Assembly: GCF_030813715.1 (NCBI RefSeq) | Contig: NZ_JAUSUZ010000001.1 | Coordinates: forward strand, 2,418,001-2,482,000 | From: Catenuloplanes indicus | Lineage (GTDB): Bacteria > Actinomycetota > Actinomycetes > Mycobacteriales > Micromonosporaceae | DNA: 64,000 nt | Reading direction: 5' to 3' | Shown: positions 56,790-64,000 of the stretch, piece after piece | Numbering within the stretch: position 1 is the first letter of the stretch | Layout of the letters: every line of letters begins with the position of its first letter | The notes under the pieces: model-generated | The model's database searches: none | Told to the model about the DNA's origin: nothing | The model's input: the letters and a program-made list of their open reading frames with translations, nothing else | Made by a program: the position numbers and the translations under genes

Positions 56790-57226
56790 CCGTCCTCGTC
56801 ACGCCGCCCGCGGCCATGTCCGGTCCGGATGCCGAGCTCCTGGAGAAAGCCCAGGAGCTGCTGGAACGCGTCTGGGTGGACGGGCGGCACGAGGTGGCGA
56901 CCGCGCTCCGGGTCGCGTCCGGCGAGGTCTTCACCGGCGTGCACCTGGAGGGGTCCTGTCGGCGCAGCTCGATCTGCGCGGAGGGGATCGCGCTCGGTGC
57001 CGCGCGCACGGCCGGGGTGTCGCTGGCCGGCGTGCAGGCCGTGGTGTCCGTGCAGATCAAGCCGGCCGGCCGGTTCCGGATCATCGCGCCGTGCGGCGTG
57101 TGCCGCGAGCTGATCAGCGACTACGCGCCGTCGGCCGTCATCTGGCTGACGTCCCCGGACGACGACGCCATCGTCTCGTACCGCGCGCTGGATCTGCTGC
57201 CCTCGAAGTCCCGACGAAAGTGGTGA
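56786..57226 (+). CDS. Cytidine/blasticidin-deaminase-like zinc enzyme
   Basis: A 146-residue protein with the zinc-deaminase signature: Cys-Ala-Glu in SSICAEGIALGAA and Pro-Cys-x-x-Cys in IIAPCGVCRELISDY. This gives three Cys ligands plus the catalytic Glu, as in CDA-type tetrameric cytidine deaminases and blasticidin-S deaminase. The N-terminus is helical, and HLEGSCRRSS precedes the site. Its position in a catabolic operon argues against simple pyrimidine salvage; it may deaminate a ring- or amidine-containing intermediate. The GTG start overlaps the previous stop by 4 bp. Confidence 0.82.
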   Translation: MTVLVTPPAAMSGPDAELLEKAQELLERVWVDGRHEVATALRVASGEVFTGVHLEGSCRRSSICAEGIALGAARTAGVSLAGVQAVVSVQIKPAGRFRIIAPCGVCRELISDYAPSAVIWLTSPDDDAIVSYRALDLLPSKSRRKW

Positions 57227-57233
57227 CGAACCC

Positions 57234-58013
57234 ATGACTGACAACCTCGGCGGTACGGGTCAGCCGGTGCGCTGGGACACGCTGACCTGGCCGGAGTCCG
57301 GCGCGCTCGCGTCCGAGACGAACGCGGTGATCATCCCGGTCGGCGCGATCGAGCAGCACGGGCCGCACCTGCCGCTCAACGTCGACTCGGTGATCTGCGA
57401 GGAGGTCGCGCTCGGCGTCTCCGCACTGACCGGCGTCCCGGTGGTGCCCACGCTGAACTACGGCGTGTCCGGCTCGCACGGCGACTTCGCCGGCACGCTC
57501 GCGCTGCGCCCGGAGACGCTGATCGCCCTGGTCGAGGACGTGATCGACTCGCTGCACGCGAGCGGCATCCGGCAGTTCGTCCTGCTCAACGGCCACATCT
57601 GGAACAGCGGCTCGCTGGACGTCTCCGCCGAGAAGCTGCGCGTGCGGCACCGGGACTCGCGGGTGCGCTCGATCGCGTACGTGACCATGTATCCCGGGCC
57701 GGAGGTGAACGGCCGGGTCCAGTACGGCCGCGGCCTGATGCACGCGAACTTCTTCGAGACGTCCGTGATGCTGCACCTGCGCCCCGACCTGGTACGCATG
57801 GACCGGGCCACCTCGCACATCGACGTCGACTCGTTCTGGGACTACCGGATGGACCAGGTCAGCGACACCGGCGTCTGGGGCCGCGACGTGGCCGAGGCCT
57901 CCGCCGGCCACGGCAGGTCCGAGTTCGAGCGCTGCGTCCGCACCACGGCTCGCGCGATCTCCGCCGCGGTCCGCGAGCCCTGGCCGTCCTCGGCCCACCG
58001 CCCCTCGCTCTGA
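57234..58013 (+). CDS. Creatininase-family amidohydrolase
   Basis: A 259-residue protein of the creatininase fold. Metal-binding motifs are PVGAIEQHGPHLPLNVD (Glu, His, Asp), GVSGSHGDFAGTLAL, NGHIWN and LMHANFFETSVML (His and Glu). Family members open cyclic or linear amides such as creatinine, or hydrolyse formamides. NGHIWN replaces the usual NGHGGN, and the variant HANFFETS replaces HAGxxETS, so substrate specificity may be unusual. It starts 7 bp after the deaminase-like gene. Confidence 0.87.
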   Translation: MTDNLGGTGQPVRWDTLTWPESGALASETNAVIIPVGAIEQHGPHLPLNVDSVICEEVALGVSALTGVPVVPTLNYGVSGSHGDFAGTLALRPETLIALVEDVIDSLHASGIRQFVLLNGHIWNSGSLDVSAEKLRVRHRDSRVRSIAYVTMYPGPEVNGRVQYGRGLMHANFFETSVMLHLRPDLVRMDRATSHIDVDSFWDYRMDQVSDTGVWGRDVAEASAGHGRSEFERCVRTTARAISAAVREPWPSSAHRPSL

Positions 58014-58024
58014 AAGGGATCTTC

Positions 58025-58660
58025 ATGGAGATCTACGACATCACGCTGCCGATCCACCCGGAGATGCTGCACTGGGGCCGCAAGCCCGAGGTGGAGATCG
58101 TCGAGTCACTGGCCAACGGCGACGCGTCGAACGTGACCCGCTGGCGGCTCGGCGCGCACACCGGCACGCACGTGGACGCGCCCGCGCACTTCGTCGACGG
58201 CGCCACCCCGGTCGACAAGCTCGACCTGCACGCGCTGATCGGTCCCGCGCTGGTCGTCGACGCGACCGCGGTCACCGGCGACATCTCGATCGACGACCTC
58301 GCCGCCGCCGGCGTGGCCGGCCACCAGCGGGTACTGCTCAAGACGTCCAACTCGGCCGGCGCGCTGAAGCTCCCGGACCGCGCGGAGAGCTGGGTCGGCC
58401 TCTCCCCCGAGGCCGCGCGGTGGCTGATCGGCCAGGGTGTGCAGCTGATCGGCATCGACTACCTGACGATCGAGAGTCACACCCGCACCGACACCTGGGA
58501 CGCCCACCACGTCCTGCTCGGCGCCGGCCTGATCATTCTGGAGAACGCGGACCTCGACGCCGTCCCACCCGGCGAGTACGAGCTCGTCGCCCTCCCCGCC
58601 AAGCTGGTCGACGCCGACGGCTCCTTCACCCGCGCCGTCCTGATCAAGCGAGACGCCTGA
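58025..58660 (+). CDS. Cyclase-family hydrolase (kynurenine-formamidase-like)
   Basis: A 211-residue protein with the family metal motif H-x-G-T-H-x-D-A-P-x-H in GAHTGTHVDAPAHFVDG, and ITLPIHPEMLHWG at the start. IGIDYLTIESH is the second conserved block. Relatives hydrolyse N-formylkynurenine, isatin or cyclic amides using zinc or manganese. It follows the creatininase-family gene by 11 bp, and its stop overlaps the next start by one base (TGATG). It probably opens an amide or formamide in the pathway. Confidence 0.88.
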   Translation: MEIYDITLPIHPEMLHWGRKPEVEIVESLANGDASNVTRWRLGAHTGTHVDAPAHFVDGATPVDKLDLHALIGPALVVDATAVTGDISIDDLAAAGVAGHQRVLLKTSNSAGALKLPDRAESWVGLSPEAARWLIGQGVQLIGIDYLTIESHTRTDTWDAHHVLLGAGLIILENADLDAVPPGEYELVALPAKLVDADGSFTRAVLIKRDA

Positions 58661-60240
58661 TGCCCCCGGCCGCCCCCGCCGTTCCGCACCCCGACCCCGC
58701 CGGTACGCCGAGCACACCCGCCACCGGCGGCAGCCCGGAGTTCCGCGGCGTGGCGGTCGCGGCGCCGCATCCGGCCGCGATCGAGGCCGCGCGTGCGGTC
58801 GTCGCGGCCGGCGGCAACGCGTTCGACGCGGCGCTCGCGGCCGCGGCGGCGCTGACCGTGGCGTACCCGCACCAGTGCTCGGCCGGCGGCGACCTGGTCG
58901 CCATCGTGCGCCCGGCCGGCGGCGACGCGCAGGCCGTGCTGTCGATCGGCGCGGCCGCCGCGGCCGTGGACGTGGACGCGCTGCGCGCGGCCGGCGAGCG
59001 CATGCCGTTCGGCGGACCGCAGACGGTGACCGTGCCCGGCGTGGTCGCGGGCTGGGCCTCGATCGCCGCACTCGGCGCGTCACTGCCGCTCGCCGCGCTG
59101 CTGGAGCCCGCGGTCACGCTGGCCGATGGCGGCGTGCCGGTCAGTCCCGGCCTGCACCGGGCGATTCTCGGCCGGCTCGACGGGGTGCGAGCCGACCCCG
59201 GCCTGTCCGCGCTGCTGCTGGACCCGGAGACCGGCGAGCCGGTCACCGTGCTGGTCCAGCCCGCGCTGGCCCGGACGCTGCGCCAGATCGGCGCGAACTG
59301 GCGCTCCTTCTACCGGGGACACCTCGCACACCGCCTCGCGGACGGGCTGGCCGCGCTCGGCAGCCCGCTCACCGCCGCCGACCTCGCCGCCCACCGGGCC
59401 GAGGTGACCACGCCGCTCACCAGCACGATCGGCGACGTGACCTGGTCCGCCGCTCCCCCACCGGTCCAGGGCCCCACCTTCCTCGCCATCGCCGGCTCAG
59501 CGGTCACCGACGCTTCCGGCATCGCGCTGCTCACCGATGCGCGGCGGGCGCAGCTGGCGCGGGACGCGCTACTCGGGGATCCGCGGACGGGGCCGATCGA
59601 TCTCGACGGACTGCTGCTGCGCACCGGGGAGTCGTTCGCCGGGGCGGACGGCGGGCCGAAGCCGGCCGGGGACACGGTCGCGGTCACCGCGGTCGACGTG
59701 GACGGGAACGCGGTCACGCTGATCCAGAGCGTGTTCCAGAGCTTCGGCTCCGGGCTGCTCGAACCCGGCACCGGCCTGGTGCTGCACAACCGGGGCTCGT
59801 CGTTCAGCCTGGACCCGGCGCACCCGGCCCGGATCGCGCCGGGTGCCCGGCCGCCGCACACGCTCTGCCCGACGCTCGCCACCACCCCGCACGGCGACGT
59901 CGCGGCGCTCGGCTGCCAGGGCGGCCGGTCCCAGGCCTGGATCCTGGCCCAGGTCGCCCCGGCCGTGCTGGACGCCACCGATCTGGCCGGCCTGCTCGCC
60001 CGCCCCCGCTGGATCATCGGCGCCCGGGAGATCGGCCGCGAGGTGCCGACGCTGCTGCTGGAGCCCGGTACGCCCGGCGCGGACGCGCTCACCCGTACCG
60101 CCGAGGGCCTTGATCTGGTCGTCGACACCACGGCCGGGCCGCACGACGACGCCGGGCACATCCAGGTCGCCCGGCTCGCCGGCGACACGCTCGCGGCCGC
60201 GAGCGACCCCCGGGCGGACGGACTGGCCGCGGTCGTCTGA
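58660..60240 (+). CDS. Gamma-glutamyltransferase-family hydrolase without signal peptide
   Basis: A 526-residue Ntn-hydrolase precursor. Family features are GVAVAAPHPAAIEAARAVVA, GGNAFDAALAAAAALTVAYP, TVPGVVAGW, and the self-cleavage/catalytic Thr339 in GDTVAVTAVDVDGNAVTL. Later come SVFQSFGSGLLEPGTG, PHTLCPTLA and GCQGGRSQAW. The N-terminus is Pro-rich with no signal peptide, so it should stay in the cytoplasm, unlike most exported GGTs. Within the island it could hydrolyse the gamma-glutamyl amide made by the GS-like ligase, or act like oxamate amidohydrolase (HpxW). It is the last gene before a 297-bp gap. Confidence 0.83.
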   Translation: MPPAAPAVPHPDPAGTPSTPATGGSPEFRGVAVAAPHPAAIEAARAVVAAGGNAFDAALAAAAALTVAYPHQCSAGGDLVAIVRPAGGDAQAVLSIGAAAAAVDVDALRAAGERMPFGGPQTVTVPGVVAGWASIAALGASLPLAALLEPAVTLADGGVPVSPGLHRAILGRLDGVRADPGLSALLLDPETGEPVTVLVQPALARTLRQIGANWRSFYRGHLAHRLADGLAALGSPLTAADLAAHRAEVTTPLTSTIGDVTWSAAPPPVQGPTFLAIAGSAVTDASGIALLTDARRAQLARDALLGDPRTGPIDLDGLLLRTGESFAGADGGPKPAGDTVAVTAVDVDGNAVTLIQSVFQSFGSGLLEPGTGLVLHNRGSSFSLDPAHPARIAPGARPPHTLCPTLATTPHGDVAALGCQGGRSQAWILAQVAPAVLDATDLAGLLARPRWIIGAREIGREVPTLLLEPGTPGADALTRTAEGLDLVVDTTAGPHDDAGHIQVARLAGDTLAAASDPRADGLAAVV

Positions 60241-60352
60241 TGGACGCCCGCATCATGCCCCGCACCGCAGGGCCGCGCCGCGCCGCCGACCCCAGCGGCC
60301 GGCCCCGCGGCGCGGCCCACTCGCCACATCGCATCTCCCCTGCTCATCGCAC

Positions 60353-60517
60353 CGTTCCCCGCCGCCTTTGCTCTGCTTACCGGTAGGAGGCACACCCGTC
60401 GGGCCGCGCGGACAGCGACCCGCTGAATGCCGAGATTCCGGGCGCGTAGCGCCCGGCCGCAAACCTGCCGCAGCTCGGCCGCCGCGCAGGTAAGCAGAGC
60501 AAAGGCGCGGGGGAACG
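60353..60517. repeat. 165-bp element bounded by 29-bp inverted repeats
   Basis: The arms 60353-60381 and 60489-60517 are inverted complements over 29 bp with two adjacent mismatches; the inner 19 bp (CGCCTTTGCTCTGCTTACC, 60363-60381) are perfect. The 107-bp interior carries a nested hairpin, CCGGGCGC-GTA-GCGCCCGG near 60440. I see no transposase and no clear target duplication. It may be a MITE-like relic, a large mRNA stem-loop between two operons, or a paired regulatory element. Confidence 0.75.
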
Positions 60518-60537
60518 AAACGGATCGGAGCGATCGC

Positions 60538-62187
60538 ATGATCAGCTTGGTGATCGTCGGGGACGTGCTGACGATGGATCCGGCCCGGCCGCGGGCCGGG
60601 GCGGTGGCGGTCGTGGACGGGGTGGTCGCGGCGACCGGAGAGGTGGACGAGGTGCGGCGGGCGGTGCCGGGCGGGACCCGGGAGATCCGGGTGTCCGGCA
60701 CCGTGGTGCCCGGCTTCGTGGACAGTCACGTGCATCTGCTCTGGGCCGGCCGCCGCGCCGCGCGCGTGTCGCTGACCGGCGCCACCTCGATCGCGGAGAT
60801 CCAGCGGCGGATCCGGGCGCACGCGGCCGCGCACCCGGGCGACGGCTGGATCGAGGCGGACGACGACCTGGACCCGTGGGATCTCGCCGAGAACCGGCTG
60901 CCGACCGCGGCCGAGCTGGAGGACGCCGCGCCCGGCCGGGGCGTGCTGCTGGACCGGCGCGGGCACGACGCGCTGGCCGGTACGACCGCGCTGCGGCGGG
61001 CCGGGATCACCGCGGCCACGCCGGACCCGCCCGGCGGGCGTATCGACCGGGACGCGCGCGGCGACGCGACCGGCCTGCTGGTCGAGCATCCCGCGGTGGC
61101 GCTGGTCCGCGCCGTGCTCCCGCCGCCGTCCGGCGCGGACCGGCGCGCGTGGATCGAGGCGGGACAGCGCGAACTGCTCGCGCACGGGATCACCACCGCG
61201 ATGGATCCGGCCGTGGCCGTGCCGGAGCTGGCCGCCTACGCGGACGCGGCCCGGGACGGCGCGCTGCGGCTGCGGGTGACCGCGATGCCGCTCGGCACGG
61301 AGACCACCGGCTTCGCCGCGCTGGACCGGGCCGTGACGGACTGCGGCCTGGAGCGCGCGGACCCGCGCATGCTGCGCCGCGGCCCCACCAAGCTGTTCCT
61401 GGACGGTGGCGGTTCGCTCGGCACCGCGCTGCTGTCCGCGCCGTGGCCGGGGACCGGCGGCTACCACGGCAACCAGACGCTGAGCCGGGACGTGCTGCTC
61501 GCGCACTGCCGGGACGCCGCGCGGGCGGGCCGGGGCGCCGGCGTGCACGCGGTCGGCGACGCCGCGATCGACCTGGTGCTGGACGTGCTGTCCGAGGTGG
61601 ACGCGGAGACGCCGGTCGCCGGCCTCGGCTTCCACCTGATCCACGCCTACCTCGGCCCCGGCGCGGACGCGATGCGACACGCCGAGGCGCTGGGCGTACG
61701 GGTGTCCGCGCACCCGGCGCTGCAGTGGGACTTCGGCGCCGGGCTGATCGACCGGCTCGGCGAGGAGCGCGCGGCCGCCGCGAACCCGCTGCGGGCCTGG
61801 CTGGACGCGGGCGTCGAGGTCGGCGGCGGCTCGGACGGTCCCGGGCCGCCGATGGCGCCGCTGCACGGCATGTGGCAGGCGCGCACCCGCCGGGTGCGCG
61901 GCCGGGCGGAACCGCTCGGCCCGCAGCACGCGGTCACCGCGACCGAGGCGCTGGCGCTGTTCACCACGGGCGCGGCCGCGATCACCGGCGGGCCCGGCAC
62001 CGGCCGGCTGCGGCCGGGCGATCCGGCCGACCTGGCGGTCCTGGACGGCGATCCGCTCGCCACCGACCCGGACGCGCTGCGCGACATCCGGGTGACCGCG
62101 ACGATCGTCGGAGGTGCGGTGGTGTCCGGCGATGCGGGCGAGGCCGCGGACGGCGTACCGTGGCGGGATTTTGATCGTGATGGGTGA
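60538..62187 (+). CDS. YtcJ-type metal-dependent amidohydrolase (COG1574)
   Basis: A 549-residue amidohydrolase. The metal motif is GFVDSHVHLLWAG (H-x-H), with GHDAL, the carboxylated-Lys-type position in PTKLFLDGGGSLG, HAVGDAAIDLVLD, FHLIHAY and the final Asp in GGGSDGPGPP. Members hydrolyse N-acyl or N-formyl amides or cyclic imides; the substrate is unknown. The ATG at 60538 is set by GGAG at 60526-60529. It lies downstream of the inverted-repeat element, so it may form a new transcription unit with the exporter that follows. Confidence 0.85.
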   Translation: MISLVIVGDVLTMDPARPRAGAVAVVDGVVAATGEVDEVRRAVPGGTREIRVSGTVVPGFVDSHVHLLWAGRRAARVSLTGATSIAEIQRRIRAHAAAHPGDGWIEADDDLDPWDLAENRLPTAAELEDAAPGRGVLLDRRGHDALAGTTALRRAGITAATPDPPGGRIDRDARGDATGLLVEHPAVALVRAVLPPPSGADRRAWIEAGQRELLAHGITTAMDPAVAVPELAAYADAARDGALRLRVTAMPLGTETTGFAALDRAVTDCGLERADPRMLRRGPTKLFLDGGGSLGTALLSAPWPGTGGYHGNQTLSRDVLLAHCRDAARAGRGAGVHAVGDAAIDLVLDVLSEVDAETPVAGLGFHLIHAYLGPGADAMRHAEALGVRVSAHPALQWDFGAGLIDRLGEERAAAANPLRAWLDAGVEVGGGSDGPGPPMAPLHGMWQARTRRVRGRAEPLGPQHAVTATEALALFTTGAAAITGGPGTGRLRPGDPADLAVLDGDPLATDPDALRDIRVTATIVGGAVVSGDAGEAADGVPWRDFDRDG

Positions 62188-62199
62188 GGATGGGGTGCG

Positions 62200-62970
62200 A
62201 TGGGGCTGATGGAAGCGGCGCTGCTGCTGGTGGCCGGTCTGGCGGCCGGGATCGTGAACGCGATCGCCGGTGGTGGCTCACTGATCACGTTCCCGAGCAT
62301 GCTGGCGATCGGGATCCCGCCGGTGTCCGCGAACGTGAGCAACGCGCTGTCGGTCGCGCCCGGCTATGCGTCCAGCGTGGTCGGCAGCCGCGCGGACCTG
62401 AGGGGGCAGGGCCGCCGGGTCCTCCGGGTGGTGCCGACCGCGCTGGCCGGTGCCGCCTGCGGGTGTGTGCTGCTGCTGAGCACGCCGCGGGACCTGTTCG
62501 ACTACGTGGTGCCGTTCCTGGTGCTGGGCGCCACGATGACGCTGGCGTTCCAGGCGCGGCTGCGGGCGCTGGTCGGGCATCCGCGCGAGGTGCCGCCGCG
62601 GCGGGGCGTGGTCATGCTGCACGTCGCGGTGTTCCTGTGCGCGCTGTACGGCGGCTACTTCAACGCCGCGCTGGGCGTGCTGCTGGTGGCCGGCCTGGCG
62701 CTGGTGCTGGACGAGACGCTGGCCCGGGTGAGCGCGCTGAAGAACCTGCTCTCCGCCGTGGTCGGCGTGGTGACCGTGCTGGTCTACAGCATCTTCGGCC
62801 CGGTCGACTGGCTAGCGGTCGCGGTGGTCGCCCCGGCCACGGTGATCGGCGGCTACCTGGGGGCGCGGGTGGCCCGCCGGCTGCCCGCGACGGTCCTCCG
62901 CGTGGTGATCGTGACGTTCGGGACCGCGGTGGGTCTCTGGCTGCTGATCCGCGCGCTGTTCCTGGGCTGA
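62200..62970 (+). CDS. TauE/SafE-family sulfite/organic-anion exporter
   Basis: A 256-residue membrane protein with about eight hydrophobic segments and the family motif AGIVNAIAGGGSLITFPSML, repeated in weaker form as GGYFNAALGVLLVAGLAL. VSANVSNALSVAPGYASSVV is the second conserved block. Such proteins export sulfite, sulfoacetate or other organic acids. It begins 12 bp after the amidohydrolase stop. Its 3' end overlaps the convergent AraC-type gene by about 159 bp. Confidence 0.88.
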   Translation: MGLMEAALLLVAGLAAGIVNAIAGGGSLITFPSMLAIGIPPVSANVSNALSVAPGYASSVVGSRADLRGQGRRVLRVVPTALAGAACGCVLLLSTPRDLFDYVVPFLVLGATMTLAFQARLRALVGHPREVPPRRGVVMLHVAVFLCALYGGYFNAALGVLLVAGLALVLDETLARVSALKNLLSAVVGVVTVLVYSIFGPVDWLAVAVVAPATVIGGYLGARVARRLPATVLRVVIVTFGTAVGLWLLIRALFLG

Positions 62971-63891
62971 GACGCGCGCGCGGCGGAACTCCTGCGGGCT
63001 GACCCGGTGCAGGCGCTTGAACGCGGCGCTGAACGCGTACGGCGTCGCGTAGCCGACCCGGCGTGCCACGGACGCGACCGTGGCACCCGGCTCGCGCAGC
63101 AGGTCGGCACCGACGGACAGCCGCCAGTTGGTCAGGAACGTCACCGGTGGCTCGCCGACCAGCTCGTGGAAGCGCCGGGCGAACGCGGCCCGGGACAGGC
63201 CGGTCTCCGCGCCGAGCCGGGCGACCGTCCACGGCGCGGCCGGGTTCTCCTGCATCAGCCGCATGGCGCGGGCGATCGCGGGGTCGGCGTAGGACCGGTA
63301 CCAGCCGTGCTCGTGCCCGTCGGCGAGCCACCGGCGCAACACCGCGATCAGGATCAGGTCCAGCAGCCGTTCCAGCATCGCGTCCTGACCGGGCAGGTCC
63401 AGCGCGATCTGCGCGGCCAGCAGGTCGACGAGCGCGGCCGGGACGTCGCCGCGGGACGCGGTGATCAGCGACGGCAGGCCGGCCAGCAGGCGCTGCCCGA
63501 CCATGGTCTGCGACTCGTACGTGCCGTTGAGCATCAGCGTGCCGCCGTCGATCGCGTTTCCCCAGGTCCGAACGCCCACGTCGCTCATCGGTGGGCCGTC
63601 CGCCAGGTTCACGCACACCTGACCCGGCCGGATCAGCACCTGCGGCGTGGTGGTGGGACCGTCCGCCACGGTGTAGCGCTGCGGCCCCTTGACCACGGCG
63701 ATGTCACCGGCCCGCAGCAGCACCGGCTCGCGCTCGTCCGGCCGCAGCAGCGCCTGACCCCGGACCGGCACGATCACGGTGAGCGGCGCCTCGTCCTCGA
63801 TTCGCATCGCCCACGGCGGGTCGAGTGAGGATCGCAGGATGAACGCGCCGCGCGCGTTCGGGCCGCGGAGCGCCAGGGAAAGCGGATCCAT
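62812..63891 (-). CDS. AraC-family regulator with cupin-type sensor domain
   Basis: A 359-codon frame. Residues about 1-180 form the AraC_binding cupin domain (SLDPPWAMRIEDEAPLTVIV; LRAGDIAVVKGPQRYTVAD), and residues about 205-310 the double HTH (WTVARLGAETGLSRAAFARR; VASVARRVGYATPYAFSAAF; RLHRVSPQEFRRAR). Conserved sequence ends near 62970, but the frame is open to 62812, giving a 50-residue polar tail that lies antisense to the exporter gene. It is divergent from the epimerase-type gene at 63972, its most likely target. Confidence 0.85.
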   Translation of the reverse strand: MDPLSLALRGPNARGAFILRSSLDPPWAMRIEDEAPLTVIVPVRGQALLRPDEREPVLLRAGDIAVVKGPQRYTVADGPTTTPQVLIRPGQVCVNLADGPPMSDVGVRTWGNAIDGGTLMLNGTYESQTMVGQRLLAGLPSLITASRGDVPAALVDLLAAQIALDLPGQDAMLERLLDLILIAVLRRWLADGHEHGWYRSYADPAIARAMRLMQENPAAPWTVARLGAETGLSRAAFARRFHELVGEPPVTFLTNWRLSVGADLLREPGATVASVARRVGYATPYAFSAAFKRLHRVSPQEFRRARVSAQEQRADQQPETHRGPERHDHHAEDRRGQPAGHPRPQVAADHRGRGDHRDR

Positions 63892-63936
63892 CTCGCCACC
63901 GTAGACGATTGCGTATGCAAAGACGACTTTGAGCGA

Positions 63937-63955
63937 TTCTCTGTCGATGAGAGAA
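63937..63955. promoter_or_regulatory. Inverted repeat TTCTCT-N7-AGAGAA between araC-like and epimerase-type genes
   Basis: Perfect 6-bp arms (63937-63942, 63950-63955) lie in the 80-bp divergent region and end 16 bp before the ATG at 63972. This is a candidate operator; AraC proteins usually bind direct repeats, so another binder is possible. Confidence 0.4.
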
Positions 63956-63971
63956 CCGGTTTGCTGGACGC

Positions 63972-64000
63972 ATGACAGTTTTCGTCACAGGTGGGACCGG
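63972..64000 (+). CDS. Start of an NAD(P)-binding epimerase/reductase-type gene, cut by the window edge
   Basis: Only nine codons are present: MTVFVTGGT, followed by a partial Gly codon. This is the beta-strand and T-G-G-T-G start of an extended SDR (NAD-dependent epimerase/NmrA-like) Rossmann fold. Divergent pairing with an AraC regulator is common for such genes. Confidence 0.6.

Noticed and set aside
60353-60517. Complete insertion sequence between the inverted repeats
   Set aside because: The interior is only 107 bp with no transposase frame and no visible target duplication, so only a MITE-like or structural element can be claimed.

Overview
The window is 64 kb of very GC-rich DNA with strong third-position GC bias, frequent GTG starts and densely overlapping genes. 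This points to an actinomycete. An AfsR-type SARP regulator, an NgcEFG-type amino-sugar transporter, a MurL-like peptidoglycan-precursor epimerase, Tat/lipoprotein solute-binding proteins and a soluble PAS/chemotaxis-type receptor pair together suggest Micromonosporaceae (an Actinoplanes- or Catenuloplanes-like, possibly motile-spore genus). The genus is inference. I see no rRNA, tRNA, CRISPR array, complete IS element or prophage.

Layout. 1-8.8 kb: housekeeping and miscellaneous genes (partial membrane protein, DUF1707 protein, DUF457/YdjM-type membrane hydrolase, secreted beta-propeller, asd, DUF4037 protein, a LexA-family repressor next to an actinobacterial exonuclease/PolA-like protein, a DUF2199 protein). 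9.3-13.6 kb, minus strand: ngcEFG-like amino-sugar ABC importer without its ATPase, preceded by a MurR/RpiR-type regulator. 14-23.6 kb, minus strand: a variant radical SAM protein, a large SARP/NB-ARC/TPR regulator, a DrrAB-type exporter, and a coupled aminotransferase/methylmalonate-semialdehyde dehydrogenase pair. 23.8-29.2 kb: acyltransferase, acyl-ACP desaturase behind a palindromic operator, MurL-like epimerase, and a flavohaemoglobin-like protein with a collagen-like repeat region that appears to lack the proximal haem His. 29.5-34.9 kb: a 1809-residue single-chain acyl-CoA carboxylase whose domain order matches eukaryotic acetyl-CoA carboxylase. 35-39.9 kb: a decayed ATPase, a PucR-type regulator, an SDR, and an overlapping PAS plus soluble MCP pair.

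39.9-62.2 kb is the most interesting part. It is a large catabolic island encoding a phthalate-dioxygenase-type Rieske oxygenase, a glutamine-synthetase-like ligase, an aldehyde dehydrogenase, a class V aminotransferase fused to a sarcosine-oxidase-like flavoprotein, a GntR regulator (opposite strand), a copper/topaquinone amine oxidase, a complete Dpp/Opp-type importer, an alpha/beta hydrolase, an amidohydrolase-fold protein lacking the first metal motif, a cytidine-deaminase-like protein, a creatininase-family amidohydrolase, a cyclase-family hydrolase, a probably cytoplasmic gamma-glutamyltransferase-family protein, and a YtcJ-type amidohydrolase. Four copies of a perfect palindrome (core TTGGATCCAA) lie only in promoter regions of this island: before the Rieske gene, before the fusion gene, between gntR and the amine oxidase gene, and before the transporter operon. 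This is good sequence evidence for one regulon.

My working model (inference) is uptake of a peptide- or amide-like amine compound, capping of its amine by gamma-glutamylation, oxygenation and oxidation, and final hydrolytic release. This parallels the Puu putrescine and AtdA aniline pathways but has a gene set I do not recognise as described. The window ends with a TauE/SafE exporter, an AraC-type regulator and the first codons of a divergent NAD(P)-binding epimerase-type gene.
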